A DNA stretch of 64,000 bases from Anaeromyces robustus (GCA_002104895.1 MCFG01000037.1:111001-175000); one strand, 5' to 3'; shown: positions 40,685-53,906, counted from the first letter of the stretch. A program made the numbers and translations. The notes: a model not told the origin generated them from the letters alone.

Positions 40685-41344
40685 TTACATGGTGACTCTT
40701 TGATCATCTAAACGAGTTAACATCATTCTTTCTACTGCATTTTCTACTTCACTTAAAGCTGTTTCGAATTTTGCATTTGACTTTTTTGATTTTAATGAAG
40801 ATTTCATATTTTTATTAGATGTTTTATTTTTCAGTTTATTAAAGAAATGGAATTTCTTTTTATTTGCACTATCATCAATACTGTATTTATTTTTATAATC
40901 ATCAACTCTTGTATGATATAATCTTTTGTTATTATCCTTTAAGGTATATGAACTGACAGCCTTTTTCAACGGTTTTGAATTAATAACATTTTCCTTTTTA
41001 ACATGCTATTTATTTTTATTAATATTATTTATTATTTTTGTATTATCATATAGAATAAAAATAAATGATAATATAAGAAATTTAATAATAATAATAATAA
41101 GAAGAAGAATAAGAATGATTTATATAATATATATTATAAGATATAATTAGTAAAAATGGGTTTAAAATTAATTTAAAAATAATGACAATTCATTTTAATA
41201 TTATTTAAAATGATATACTTAGTATATGAATATTTAATAATAATAAAATTTTGATTATATTATTGAAATAATTAATTTTAATTATTATTATACAAAAAAG
41301 ATAATTACCATTGCTTCCATGCTTTTTGATTCTAAATAATATTA

Positions 41345-41379
<35 letters not shown>

Positions 41380-42120
41380 AATATGTTAAAAATATTAAAG
41401 ATTTTTCATTTTCAATTTAGAAATTTCATTCAAATACATACTATTTTTATCCAATAATGAATCTTCAATTTTCTAAAATAATAACAATAACAACAATAAA
41501 TATATATTTAAAATTTTTAGAAATAATATAAATTAGTATTTATAATAAATATTATAATATAATTTGAATTGATATCAATTATGAATATAATACATTTGAT
41601 TTTCTTAATCCCATTTTATCAATTTTTGTTCCTAATCTTGCTAACTCAAGCCGTATTTCTTGTTTTTTTGTTAATACTACTCTTTGGGTATCTCTTTCAA
41701 TATCATCATTATTATTTTGAGTATTTAATACAACTTCTATAGCAGATGACCTTTTATATATATATTATGATATTGATAATAATAAATATTAATAATTTAT
41801 TAGTTTTTAAAATGTTTTAATTATTGTATAATAAACATTGTTTTATTAAAAAAATGATAATAAAATAATAATTATAAATTATAATATAAAATTTTTTAAC
41901 AATTATTTATTTATAAAATATTTAATTTATTAATATTATTTTAAATACATTTATTAAATTCTATTTATATATGATAAAAATGATAAAAAAAAAATAATAT
42001 TTTTATAATAAAAAATTACCTTGGATTATCGGGTTGATGTAACAGAGTTGTAAATCCCGTGTAAGGTTTTGTCGAAGGATATATAAATATATTACTTTTT
42101 CTTTTCGTTTGTGTTGCCAT
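40685..42120 (-). CDS. Unrecognised coiled-coil protein with a 23-nt micro-exon
   Basis: Five minus-strand exons (42020-42120, 41594-41750, 41442-41472, 41309-41331, 40685-41005) encode 210 residues with frame kept at every junction. The N-terminus is MATQTKRKSNIFIYPSTKPY with TGFTTLLHQPDNPR. Residues about 35-85 are a charged helical segment (TQRVVLTKKQEIRLELARLG then TKIDKMGLRKSN) of coiled-coil type. Very short exons 3 and 4 (KIEDSLLDKN and SKSMEAM) precede a Lys-rich C-terminus ending in a possible second helix (KFETALSEVENAVERMMLTR). I do not recognise the family. Small proteins with this layout occur among flagellar/basal-body components, which a zoosporic fungus would have, but that is a guess. 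Micro-exons 3 and 4 depend on splice-site reading and are the least certain part of the model. Confidence 0.72.
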
Positions 42121-43927
42121 TTTATATTATAATATTGTTGAAAATATAAAAAAAAAAAACTTTTAAAAATATAAATATAATTCTATACTTTAGGTATATA
42201 TTTAAAATGTAGATTATTAATATTATAATATAAGGAAAAAAAAGAAAAAATATATATATAAATTTAAATAAAATAAAAAAAGATATAAAATATAAAAAAT
42301 TATTTTATTTTATTTTATTTTAAATTATATTTAATATAATGAATAATAATATATTATAATATATATTATTATATATTATAATATATTATTAAGTATGATT
42401 GTGAATGTTTCATTTTATTTTATTTTATTTTAAATATTTTTATTTAAATTAAAAATACTTTTCATTATAATTTTAATTATACACAAGAAGTAAATAAATA
42501 AAAGAAAATATTTAATTAATCCTTTAAAAAGATATAGTATATTTTTCTATTATAACAAACAATAATAATAATAATAATAATAAAAATAAAAATAAGTATA
42601 ATAATAATAATATAAAATATAAAAATATTTATTTTTATTATTATTATTATTATATATTTAAATAATATATAAAGATATAACTTATTTTATTGATACACTT
42701 TTTTTTTATTATAATTAATAATTAAATTTTTCATAATTATCTATTTTATAATCTTGTATATTAATTTTAATTAATTTAAATTTTCTATCTAATTATTAAT
42801 TAATAAAAAATTAATTAATAAATATATATAAATGAATAAATAAATAATAAATAAATAAATTAATAAATATATATTTTGATTTTTTCATTTATCCATATTT
42901 AATTATTAATTTAATTACTTAATAATAAAAAAAATCCACATTTTTAAATAAACACAAAAAAGAAAAAAAACTAGTTTAAACTTAACATATTACTGTTTAA
43001 AATTGTTTAAATAGGCGTTTTTCCTTTTTATATTTCATATTTCAAATAAAGAAAAATAAAACATAAAAATATAATAATAATTAATTAATATATATAATTA
43101 ATATATATATATAATACATATACACATTGATCTATATTTAATTAATAATTATCAAATTATCAAGATCATCATTATCATTATCATTATCATATTGTCTTTA
43201 TTTTATTTTATATTATTTTATTTTATATTATTTTATTTTATATTATTTTATTTTATATTATTTTATTTTATATTATTATTTTATTTTATTTTATTTTATT
43301 TTATTTTATTTTATTTTATTTTATTTTATTTTATTTTATTTTATTTTATTTTATTTTATTTTATTTTATTTTATTTTATTTTATTTTATTTTATTTTATT
43401 TTATTTTATTTTATTTTATTTTATTTTATTTTATTCTATTCTATTCTATTTCTTATATATTTTATATATATATTATTTTTTTTTTCTTAATATTTTTTAT
43501 TTTATTTTATTTTATTTTATTTTATTTTATTTTATTTTATTTTATTTTATTTTATTTTATTTTATTTTATTTTATTTTATTTTATTTTATTCTATTCTAT
43601 TCTATTTCTTATATATTTTTTATATATTTTATTTTTTTTTTCTTAATTTTTTTTATTTTATTTTATTTTATTTTATTCTATTCTATTTCTTATATATTTT
43701 ATATATATTTTATTTTTTTCCTTAATTTTTTTTATTGTATTTTATTTTTTATTTATATAAATTTTTTATTTTATTTTATTTTATTTTACTTTTTATATAT
43801 GTATATTAATATAAATATAATATATATAAATATACAAAATAATAGTTTATTTCTTAATGTATATAACTATATTTAATATATTTATTATCTTCTATCTATA
43901 GTGATGAATATTTTTATTTATTTATTT
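42121..43927. other. Intergenic DNA with a large pentanucleotide array
   Basis: Upstream of the coiled-coil gene and downstream of the minus-strand membrane-protein gene. AT palindromes near 42345-42390, AAT runs near 42560, and the TTTTA-based array at 43198-43790. Confidence 0.7.
43198..43790. repeat. (TTTTA)n array with a nested higher-order unit
   Basis: Nearly 600 bp of TTTTA pentanucleotide, interrupted three times by the same variant block: TTCTA repeats, then TCTTATATATTTTATATA, then a T-tract with CTTAAT. The blocks begin at about 43433, 43589 and 43675. The array is therefore a composite satellite in which a longer unit has itself been duplicated. Confidence 0.93.
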
Positions 43928-44929
43928 TTAAAGATCTTTTTTTACTTCATCATTTTTCTCATTTATTGATGTTTCATTTGTATTTGTATTATTTGTTTTA
44001 GTTTTATTATTCATTTTTGCAAAAAAATCTTTTTTAATTTCATAAATATTTTCATATTCTTCATTTGGTATATTAAAAACTGAAATAATTCCAAAAATAA
44101 TAACTGTTACAGCACAAAAGACACAAAGGATAAACGGTGTATAATTTTTGGTTAAAGATAATGTAAGTTCATTGCCCCATAAAATATAGAAAACATAAAC
44201 TACCCAACCAGTAAGACAAGCTAAAGTAATTAATAATACATAATTACTTATTTTAAGAAGAGCTGGTTTCATATTATCTTTCCAACGTAAAAACATTAAA
44301 GCACTAGACACAATTAATGGTACTAATTCAAAAATAGTTATATAACATATTTTATAAACAATATATTTTGTATCTGGTGAACGAATAAAACTAACAAACA
44401 TTAAAAGAATAGTGAAATGATAAATAAGAGTGGATAAAAGCATAAAAGATATGGCTTCTTCAACTCTATAATTAACAAATTTTATATCTTTTGAATTGAT
44501 TTCTTTAGTAATAGCACTCAATGATCTTTATATATTGAACATTTTGAATTTTCATATATTTATTAATTATAAAAAAAAAAATAAATTTCAAAATATATTA
44601 TTGTTAATAAAAAAAGTATATATATATATATATAAATGAAATTTTAAAATTATATAAATTATAAAAATATACATTAAAAAAAAAACATATTTTTAGTTTA
44701 TATTTAATTAAAAAATTATAAATTATTTTACATTAAAAATATTATAATAATAATGATAATGATAAAAGTACCTAGCACATAACCATAAAGAAATTACAGT
44801 AGTTGCCATAGAAATGAAAATCCAGTCTAAACGAATTCTTAATACTCTAGAAAATACAAAAATCATAAACATATTACTAAAGAATTTAAGACATTTTGTA
44901 ATATTATTTCTTGAAAGAATTGACGTCAT
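43928..44929 (-). CDS. Polytopic membrane protein, five to six predicted helices, family not recognised
   Basis: Two exons (44772-44929 and 43928-44525) encode 251 residues; the junction restores an Arg codon (CA-R-SLSAITKEINSKD). Hydrophobic segments lie at about residues 14-31, 35-52, 78-100, 108-131, 141-164 and 179-202, separated by short charged loops, with a tryptophan-rich fifth region (GWVVYVFYILWG). The C-terminal 45 residues are hydrophilic, Asn/Thr/Lys-rich and probably cytosolic. There is no recognisable transporter, GPCR or enzyme motif, so no function is proposed. The start is the first ATG of the first exon. A downstream alternative would lose the first two helices. Confidence 0.75.
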
Positions 44930-45417
44930 TTTTATTTATATATTTATTTATCTTATTTTTTTTTTTTTTTTCAAAATTTCTCCTAGCTTTTTTTAGTTTT
45001 AATTTTTATTTTTTTATTTTAATTTTTTGTTTTATTCTTTTTTGATTAATTTTATTTTTTCTTTGTTATTTTATATATATATCAAATGAAAGTTATTATT
45101 TAATTGAATATTATTTATTATTTCCTGTTATTATGATTGAATAAAATATATATATATTGTTCTTCTTATTTATTAAATTGTTTCCTAAATATTTAATAAT
45201 AATAATAATTATAAAAATGATAGTATATAAAATGGTTAATTAAAATTTTGAGATTTATTAAAAAATATATATTTTATAATTAATATTAAAATTAAAAATC
45301 ATTATATAAATTTCACTAAAAATATTTTTATTTTATTATTTTTATTTAAAATAAATATTTATATATACAATAAGAAAAAGATGTAATACACAAATCTTTA
45401 TAACTCTAGAATAACAG

Positions 45418-45451
<34 letters not shown>

Positions 45452-45809
45452 AAGTAAAAAAAATTAATACTTATTTATAAATATTAAATGTAATTTTTTT
45501 CTATTAAAATATTTATTAAAAATGTTTTTAATTATAATTAATATCTATTATATATTATATATTATATTTTTATTTTACAATAATTTATATATACTTTATA
45601 ATATTATAAAATATATTATAAAATAATATATTATAAAAGATTTAATATTAAAATCTTTAATATATATTATTAAATATATAATCTCTTTTGTTATTTTATT
45701 ATTTATTAGTAAGTAAATGTGAGTATTGTTTTTCAAGTATGTAATCCATTTTAATTACTAATTTATTGTAAATATATTAAATAAATAAATAATTAAATAA
45801 ATAAATTAA

Positions 45810-45860
<51 letters not shown>

Positions 45861-48441
45861 GTAAATAAATAAATAAATAGAGTCTTAATTATTATGAAAT
45901 ATACTTTATCTTCTGGATACTGAAGCTATTAAGAACTTTGAAATTCAGAAGCCAAAGTAAATATAATACTATGGCTACTACCATTTTCAATAGTAACATG
46001 TCTTTTGAAATTGTAGAAAACAGTAAAAATTTAAAATCTACTTCATGTTATCATGAACATATTGTAATACTTTTATGGTAAGAAGAAATCATTGGATAAT
46101 CAATATGGAATAAAAAAGAAGGTGAATATAACCATAAATGTCAAAATTTTCAAGTTGAACTTAATGATATTCAAAATTCAAATATTTCCTTCTTTTTTTT
46201 ATCATAAAGAAAGAAGAACCTTTTAAACTTTTACATTGGACTTCTTAACACATGAATAACAATAAATATATATTTTTTTAGGATAATGAAAAAAGATATT
46301 TTTAAAATGAGCTAACAATTCTCTCTATGAATTTAAAGTATACGGACAATTACACTACAAACCTCAATGGTTATTATTTTTAAACTTAATAATATATATA
46401 AGTTATTCTAAGAAATATTAATAAGAATTTATTTAACAGTATTAAACCAAAAACGAAATTTTATATACAGTCTAAGAATAGAAAAGAAATATCTTATATC
46501 TTATTTTAAAATTAAATAATAATCCAAAGAAAATATCAATTTAGGTACATTGAAGGTTGACTAAAACAATATTATACGTATTCTACTAGTTAATAAATTA
46601 TCATATCAATGCATGAATAAGAATAAAACAATTGATATTGATGTTCATTCGAATTATTGTAGCACATAAAGTTGGGTTACTTCTTTTACGATAATAACAA
46701 TAAATATTTTAAATTTATACAATATAAAAAAAGATATTTATTAGTTTCTGTTTCAGAAATTTTCTTTTTTTTTTTTTTTATTTTTTTAATTTTTTTATTT
46801 TTTTTTTTTTTTTTTTTTTTTTTTTGATAAACATTATTAAAAGAGAATAAATTTGGATTAACTGAATCTTGACCAGGGACTTGAATAATATAATACTATT
46901 ATTAAGTATAACCGAAGGAATTGTTTCTTCATCAGATAATCCCTTATTAAATGAATTTATATTATTGCATATTTCATTTTATAATAACTAATATTCTTAA
47001 AACAATTTATCACTTAATAAACTGTCAGTAAAATTGTCTCTATTTTCATTATCCATTATCATTTAATTTTTGTGGAGTAATAAAGTTAATATATTTACAA
47101 TTTTTTTTATTATTCTATAGAAATTCTATATAGATATACATTGTATCTTTTATATTAAAATTAATCTAAATTTTTTAATATCATTTTATATAAATAAGGA
47201 AAGAAAAGAAAAATTTTATTTATTTATAAATTACTAAACTTATTTTGTTTAACAATAATGCTACAAATTAATAATAAAAATACTTTTTAATAATAATAAA
47301 ATCAAATTAAATTATTTGTTGTTATTAAAAATTTTTAAGTATTAAAAATTAAGTATTAAGTATTCCCTAAAACATTTATTAATCTTTTAACATGATTTAA
47401 AAAAAAAATATTTATATATTTTTTAAATATATTTATCTGTGCATCTTAAATTTTATTTGTATATTTTATAATAAATTAAATATTACAAAAAAATATTTAT
47501 TACTATAAAAAATTATATATATAAATTAATTGTACTACTTTAAATTATTTGATTTTTCTCCAAATTGATTTTTTAATCAATATCAATTTAAAACGTATAT
47601 TAATTTTTATTATGTTCTTTTTTTTTTTTCTCTTATTCTTTTTTTATATTATTTTAATTAAAACAAAAAATTATAATGGTTCAAAAAAGAACAATAATTC
47701 CAAGAAAGATATTGATTCCAATACGGGTTTCGATAATAAATGAAATAAAAAAAAGTAACGATATTAGCAAAAAAAAATTTAACTTAAAACATCAATTCAA
47801 TTTTAAAATTAGCTTTGTAAATATATATTTAAAAATAAAAAAAAATAAAAAAAAAATAGTTTTTGTTATTGTTGCTAAAGAAGAAAAGTAAAATAAATAA
47901 ATTAATTATTTAGCAATTTTATTTAAAAAAAAAAGTAATTAAAAAAAATAAATTAAAGAAGAAAAATTACTTTTATGTATCAAAATTAAGAATAGCTAGT
48001 TTTATGAAAAAAAAAATACTTATTATTTATCAATTAATACTTTTTTTTATTTATAGAAATATATAATTATTTTTCAAAAAAATGTAATAAAATATCCAAT
48101 AATATTTATATAAATATATATATATTCTTTCCTGTTGACTGATTAGCATATATAAATTATATATGAATAAAAAATATAACTATGAAATAAAAAATTTTTT
48201 AAAAATATTTAAATATTTTAATTCGTTAAATAATATCTAAATTGTCCTTTTATCACTATGTATATAATTTTTTTTTATTGAAATATAATTTATTATTTAT
48301 AGGTAATATAAATATATTATTGATGTTTACAATAATTTTATTATAATTCCCCCCTACATGTATAATTATTTATTTTTTTACAGTTACGCATTATATGAAA
48401 TATCACCTTTTTACTGTATAATAGTTATTAAGTTATTGTAA
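44930..48441. other. Long intergenic region with decayed coding remnants
   Basis: Contains AAAT runs (45778-45880), long A- and T-tracts (45421-45447, 46768-46825), and less AT-biased patches at 45890-46700 and 46850-46960 that look like decayed genes. The reading frame at 47549-47890 is Lys/Ile/Asn-rich low-complexity sequence and is not accepted as a gene. Confidence 0.6.
45985..46200 (+). pseudogene. Broken coding remnant of unknown family
   Basis: One frame reads TIFNSNMSFEIVENSKNL then KSTSCYHEHIVILLW, a stop, EEIIG, a stop, SIWNKKEGEYNHKCQNFQVE then LNDIQNSNIS. The residue mix (Trp, Cys, His, charged) is unlike random AT-rich translation. Two in-frame stops and no downstream continuation indicate decay. 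Further scattered fragments follow to about 46700 (FKVYGQLHYKPQWLLF near 46335-46380). The original function is not recognised. Confidence 0.4.
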
Positions 48442-48954
48442 TTATTCATTTTTATTAGAAGACTTTGGTGGAAATGGAATACAACGATTTACCTTTTTGC
48501 AATATTCTTCATATTCCTTACCATACAATTCGTTTAACCATTTTTCTTCTGTATTCATCATTAAAACAGTCATAAATAACCAATAAAGTATTGGTAAGAA
48601 AAAAAAGTAAATATTTCCAGCAGCAATAACCATTCCTGTACAAGTTATCATAACACCTGAATAAATTGGATTTCTTACCCAAGAGTATATACCTGTGGTA
48701 ACTAAATGATTTTCTTTAATATTTTTATCTACTTTTGAAACAAAAACTGCAAGAGACCAAATATACACTCCTAGTATTATGAGCACCCATCCAATTACTA
48801 TGAAAGGCATTCTAAGGGATGGAATTTTTCCAGAAGATAAAGCTGAAGTATTTCTAAAAATGACTGCTAATGTAGACATTATTAAAACTGTAAAAGTATA
48901 GTATGGACCAATACCATACAATGGAAGATGATCTTCCTTTTTTTCTTTTGCCAT
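48442..48954 (-). CDS. Isoprenylcysteine carboxyl methyltransferase / phospholipid methyltransferase-like membrane protein
   Basis: A single exon encoding 170 residues. Hydrophobic helices lie at about residues 15-33, 48-72 and 101-132. The conserved SAM-binding region is present: LVTTGIYSWVRNPIYSG (84-100), then after the helical pair NTEEKWLNELYGKEYEEYCK (134-153) and KVNRCIPF. The G-x-Y-x-x-V-R-N-P-x-Y motif and the E-E-x-x-L...G-x-x-Y-x-x-Y-x-x-x-V-x-R-x-x-P block are the signatures of the ICMT/PEMT methyltransferase group. At 170 residues and with three to four helices it resembles bacterial members more than the longer Ste14-type eukaryotic enzyme. Substrate (prenyl-cysteine, lipid or small molecule) unknown. 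Absence of introns and bacterial-like size suggest horizontal transfer. Confidence 0.85.
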   Translation of the reverse strand: MAKEKKEDHLPLYGIGPYYTFTVLIMSTLAVIFRNTSALSSGKIPSLRMPFIVIGWVLIILGVYIWSLAVFVSKVDKNIKENHLVTTGIYSWVRNPIYSGVMITCTGMVIAAGNIYFFFLPILYWLFMTVLMMNTEEKWLNELYGKEYEEYCKKVNRCIPFPPKSSNKNE

Positions 48955-49707
48955 GTTAAACCTGACTTTAATTAACTTAATATTATTTATTTAAATAACT
49001 ATTTATTTAATTATTATTTATAAATTTTTTTTTAAAAATGAAAAAAAAAAAATTTTGAAAAAAAAATATTATGGATTATTTTCCAAAAAAATTTAATCAT
49101 TTAATACAATAAAATGTGTGGTTCATTATTCCGAAATTAAAAATTCATAAATGAATAGATAAATAAATAAATAAATAAATAAATATAAATATATATCCAA
49201 TATATATAAATATATATAAATTAATAGATTAATATTAAATAGGTATATATAAACAAATAGATTAATATATATTATATATATTTAAAAATTGATAAATATA
49301 TAAAAATATAAATTTATTTATTTATAATAATATTGAATTAACAAACAAGGTGAAATAGTATATAGAAAAAATATTTTAAAAAAATTCTATAATAAATAAT
49401 AATAAAGTATAAAATACACTTTCTTTAATAAAAGAACAATATTAAAAGTTAAATATAAATAAAAAATAATAAAAAATTTTAGATATTATCAAATAAAAAT
49501 AATATCTATTTGTTTTTGTGTTAGTTTTATAATAGTTAGCTTTTTTTTTTTATATAAATGTAAAATTTATTTATTGTTATTAAAGAAAATGATCTAATAA
49601 TTAATTAATTTATTATTAGTTAATTTTTCCATTACTGACTATATGATATTGATCATCATTCTAAACCATTCAAATTCAACTATTTACATTTATATAAATT
49701 ATAAATA

Positions 49708-49758
<51 letters not shown>

Positions 49759-49951
49759 CTTAATACTTTTAATTCAAAATTTTCATTTTTTTTTTACTGT
49801 TATTGTAATACTGTTATTAATTCTATTTTCATTTTATTTTTTTCAGTCATATTTATTTATATATTCACCATTATATATATATATATTGATTTTTTTAAAG
49901 TTTTTGTATTTTGTTTATATCTATATATTTTATTACTTATCATTATCCATA

Positions 49952-50041
<90 letters not shown>

Positions 50042-53000
50042 TTATTATTATTATTATTATTATTGTTTATTATTATTTTCTATTATCCATTATTAAATCA
50101 ACTCTTACTATTTTTTCAATTTATATTATTTTTATGATTTTCTATTTTTAGTTTTATTTTTATTTCTTTATTTTTTGTGTTACATTTAATTAAGGATATA
50201 AATTTTCAAATTTTAAATTTATAATTTAATTTAAAAAATATGCTATCAAATGAAAAAATGTTTTACATATCAATTAAGAAATTTTATTAAATTAAAATAT
50301 ATATAATAATTATTTATTATTAATCAAAATAAAAATAAAGAAAGAAAAAACAAAGTATTTTTAAAAAAAAAAAAAATTACATATACAGGATTTTTTATAA
50401 TTTTAATTATAAAAATAAAAAATAAATAAAAAACATGAAAATTTATAATTAATAATAATTGTTATATTAAATGTTTTTTTTTAATTAATATTATAAAAAA
50501 TATTTATATATATACTTTATATATATAATTTTTTATTAGTAATAAACTACCATCATTTTTAATTATATTTTTTCCAATTCTTTAGACAATTTATTTTTGA
50601 TATTTTCATATGAATTAATAAAAACATAAATAAAAAAGAAATCTTTTTTTTTTAATATAAATTGTTATTAAATAATATATTGAAAAATTTCAGATATATT
50701 TAGTTTTAAATTATTGCTTTCATTTGACTTTTATTTTTTAAATATACTTAAATAATATATTAATATCATCTATTTTATTTTTTAATATTTAAATTAAATC
50801 ATAACATCAGTTATTGGACGGTTTCCTTGGTAGCCACTTGTAGACTGGACCTGTTATTAAGTTAGCAGTAGGATTTAAGTACAAATGCAAAATATATGAA
50901 TATACTAAAGGCGTCGACACCAAAATGGTAAGGCATAGAATTTAATTCCAAACATTCATATGAAATATCACATGAAAAATCTATAAAAAAATATAATTGT
51001 AAAATATACTTTACTAAACTATTAAACAATAAATAAAAAATGATATTCATTATTTTATCATATATTAGATTACAAATAATTAAACATTAAAAAAAAAATA
51101 ATTCCTGATAGATTTATTTTTCCTTTCTATATATAGTAAATGTTATACAAACAAACAATTAATTCTCTTTTTTTTATTAATATATAATTCCAACATTCTA
51201 ATTAAAATATTTGTAGGACGATTTTAATTCACTTTTTTTTTTTTTTTTTTCTTTTAGTTTAATATATATGAAACTATTTTAATTTTTTAATATTATAAAT
51301 AATTAAAAATATTTTAAATAGAATTATTAATTATTTTAATTTATAAATTGAATTTAGCATTTTTTGTACAACATAACTATTTCTATTTTTAAAATTTATA
51401 TATATGAAAATTATAATTATATTTAAATTATAATACATATAATAAATAAATTTGGTAAAATATAACAGTTAGATATAATTATAATTATAATTATAATTAT
51501 AATTAAATGTCAATTGTTCATAATAAATGATACGTTAAAAGATACCTTTTTTTTCTCTGTTTTTTATTATCTATTAATTTATTTAAATATTTAATAAATT
51601 TTAATTGTTAATTTATAAGTGTAACAAATCGTTAATAATAATGATAAAATTAGAAACTGTTCAAATATTGTTATTATAATAATAATGATAAAATTAGTAA
51701 CTGTTAAAATTTTATTATATTACAATTTTATTAATTAATAATGAAATTGTTATATTTTAATTTAATTTTAGATAATGATTTTTTGTTTTTTTGTTTTGTT
51801 ATTTTTTATTTTTTATTTTTTTGTTATATTTTAATAATATATATTACTATTATTAAAATATTTAAATTATTGGAGTGAAAAATAATATATATAAATGATT
51901 TAAGATTAATATTTTTTAACACAATTTAAAAATAAATTTAAAAATAAATAAATAAATAAATAATATTAATTATTAATTATTAATTTGATATTTTTTTTTG
52001 ACATTTTTTAATTTTTGTAAGGTATAAAAGTACCGTTTTTTATTTAATTTTTTTTTTTCTCATTTTATTTTTTTTTTTCAGTTATTAATTGTAAATATAA
52101 ATATTTTGAAAAAACAAAAAAATACCTATATATAATATACCTAATTAAAAAACTATATATATATATATATATAAAGAGAAAAAAAATATAAAAATCAATA
52201 ATTTTATTAAACAATTAATTCATTAAAATGTTCCTTCTTAAAACTATGTTCTATATTAAAAGAGGCTGTTGGAAGATCAGTCACAAAGTCAAAAAAATGT
52301 GCAAAAAAACTAAAAAAGCAGTTACTTAATCAATTTAAAAAAGTACATCTTTATGACATTATAAATATTGCATTTCTTATCTTATTTATAATAGCTTTAT
52401 CAACTAGATAATGTTATTATAAATTATATAAATCAAGAAATAAAATATCAAGAACATTATCTTAACTAATACCAAAAAAAATGATTAAGGAAAAAAAAAT
52501 TTTTTTTATTTTGAAAAATAAAAAGAAAACTTCTAATAATAGATATATATTTATTTATATTAAAAAAAATAATATATATCAATGTATACCATTCTTTTTA
52601 TTGCTAAATATATAATATATTCCAAAAAAAAATGGTAAGTTCATTATTAAAAATTTATAATATTATAAGAAAATTATTGTTATAATATTAATCATTTTAT
52701 ATTTATATATTATTCGTTCTTTTTCTAGAAAAAAAAAAAAAAAACTCAATAAAAAAACTTTTTTTTTTCTTATTCTTTTATTTCTTTGATTCCAACAATA
52801 ATATATCAGTTATTATATAATATATCAATTATTGTTGATATACTGATATATACATTCAGCATATATATACATTTGAAGCACATAATTTTTATTATCTTTT
52901 TTATTTATATATATATATTTTTTTTTGTTTATTCTTTTCTTTTATATTTACTTGTATATTGATAAAAAAAATAAAATAAAATAATAAAAAAATGTTAAAA

Positions 53001-53507
53001 AGTTAAAACTTGAAATATAAATTTAATTGGTTTTAATAATGTGTTATGTGTTATTATTTTAATATTAATTTTAATAAACTTGTATTTATTATTATCTTTT
53101 TTTTTTTATTTTTTCTTTTCTTTTAATAATTATGAAAAATATCTATGAATTACAAAATGAAAATAAAAATATACAAATATATATTATATATAAGTCCATT
53201 ATTAAATCGTATAATAAATTATTGTAAACATTATTATTTAACGTAATAAAAATGTAATTTGTCATTTTCAAAAAAAAAAAAAAAAAAACAAAAAAAAAAA
53301 AAATTTAAAAAATTGCTAAGCACTTTTTTACTTTTTTAAACTATTAAAAATAATCTATTGGTTCAGATTAAAGACAAGAGAAAATAAAAAATTTTATTTT
53401 TATATATTTATTTGTTAATATTAAAAAATATAGGATAGTATTATGATATAAATGTAAAAACAAAGTAGTTATTCTAATTAAATGAATATTTATATTTTAA
53501 TAATAAA

Positions 53508-53538
<31 letters not shown>

Positions 53539-53906
53539 TAATAATAATATCAATATTTATATTATTAAAAATAATACTTGTTTGTATAATTAATAAATTT
53601 CAATTTCATTTTTATATATATAAAATTTACATTTCAAATTTCATATAATAAATTAAGAGTTTTTCTGTTTTATAAATTCCTTGTAAAATATATTTATCAA
53701 TATATTTATTTATTAAGTTAATAATTCAAAATAAACAAATAAATATATAATTTCGTAAATACTATCTATATTCAATTCTTGTTTCTATAAATTCTCATTT
53801 TATTATAATTAGTATTCCATTTCTCTAAAATATTAATATCCTTTTTCAACAAGAAGTCACAGTTTTTACAAATTTAAAATCAATTCATATATCATTTTTA
53901 TGTAAA
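48955..53906. other. Five-kilobase intergenic region
   Basis: Mostly A/T microsatellites: ATT runs at 49707-49758 and 49950-50065, TAATTA repeats at about 51475-51505, many homopolymers. Two islands are less AT-biased: a possible relic exon pair at 50794-50980 (minus strand), and a short plus-strand Lys/Cys-rich patch at 52228-52415. The last few hundred bases precede FANCD2. Confidence 0.6.
50794..50980 (-). pseudogene. Two orphan 3'-terminal exons of a lost or truncated gene
   Basis: On the minus strand an exon-like block, 50883-50980, opens after TTTATAG and stays open for 32 codons (FSCDISYECLELNSMPYHFG, then VDAFSIFIYFAF) to a GTACTT donor. A 32-bp spacer ending AACAG leads to 50794-50850, which reads VQSTSGYQGNRPITDVMI and stops. 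The join is phase 0. The base composition is clearly less AT-rich than all surrounding DNA. No start or upstream exon could be found, and the 32-bp spacer is very short for an intron, so it may be a relic. Family not recognised. Confidence 0.4.

Noticed and set aside
43192-43725. 177-codon frame on the plus strand (FILFY repeats)
   Set aside because: Pentanucleotide TTTTA read in frame; no unique coding content.
47549-47891. Two overlapping 60-70-codon frames
   Set aside because: Lys/Ile/Asn low complexity, no conserved motif, no splice support.
49643-50137. 164-codon Ile/Leu/Phe-rich frame
   Set aside because: Composed of ATT microsatellites and T-tracts; composition equals random AT-rich sequence.
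50800-50870. GC-richer patch considered as a tRNA gene
   Set aside because: No cloverleaf arms or T-loop motif could be formed on either strand; an exon-like reading explains it better.
52228-52415. Short Lys/Cys-rich frames, one of them MFLLKTMFYIKRGCWKIS with a 33-codon length, the other ending in a single hydrophobic helix
   Set aside because: Neither frame is convincing. The longer one has no ATG and the shorter no homology. Possibly a decayed exon, but unsupported.
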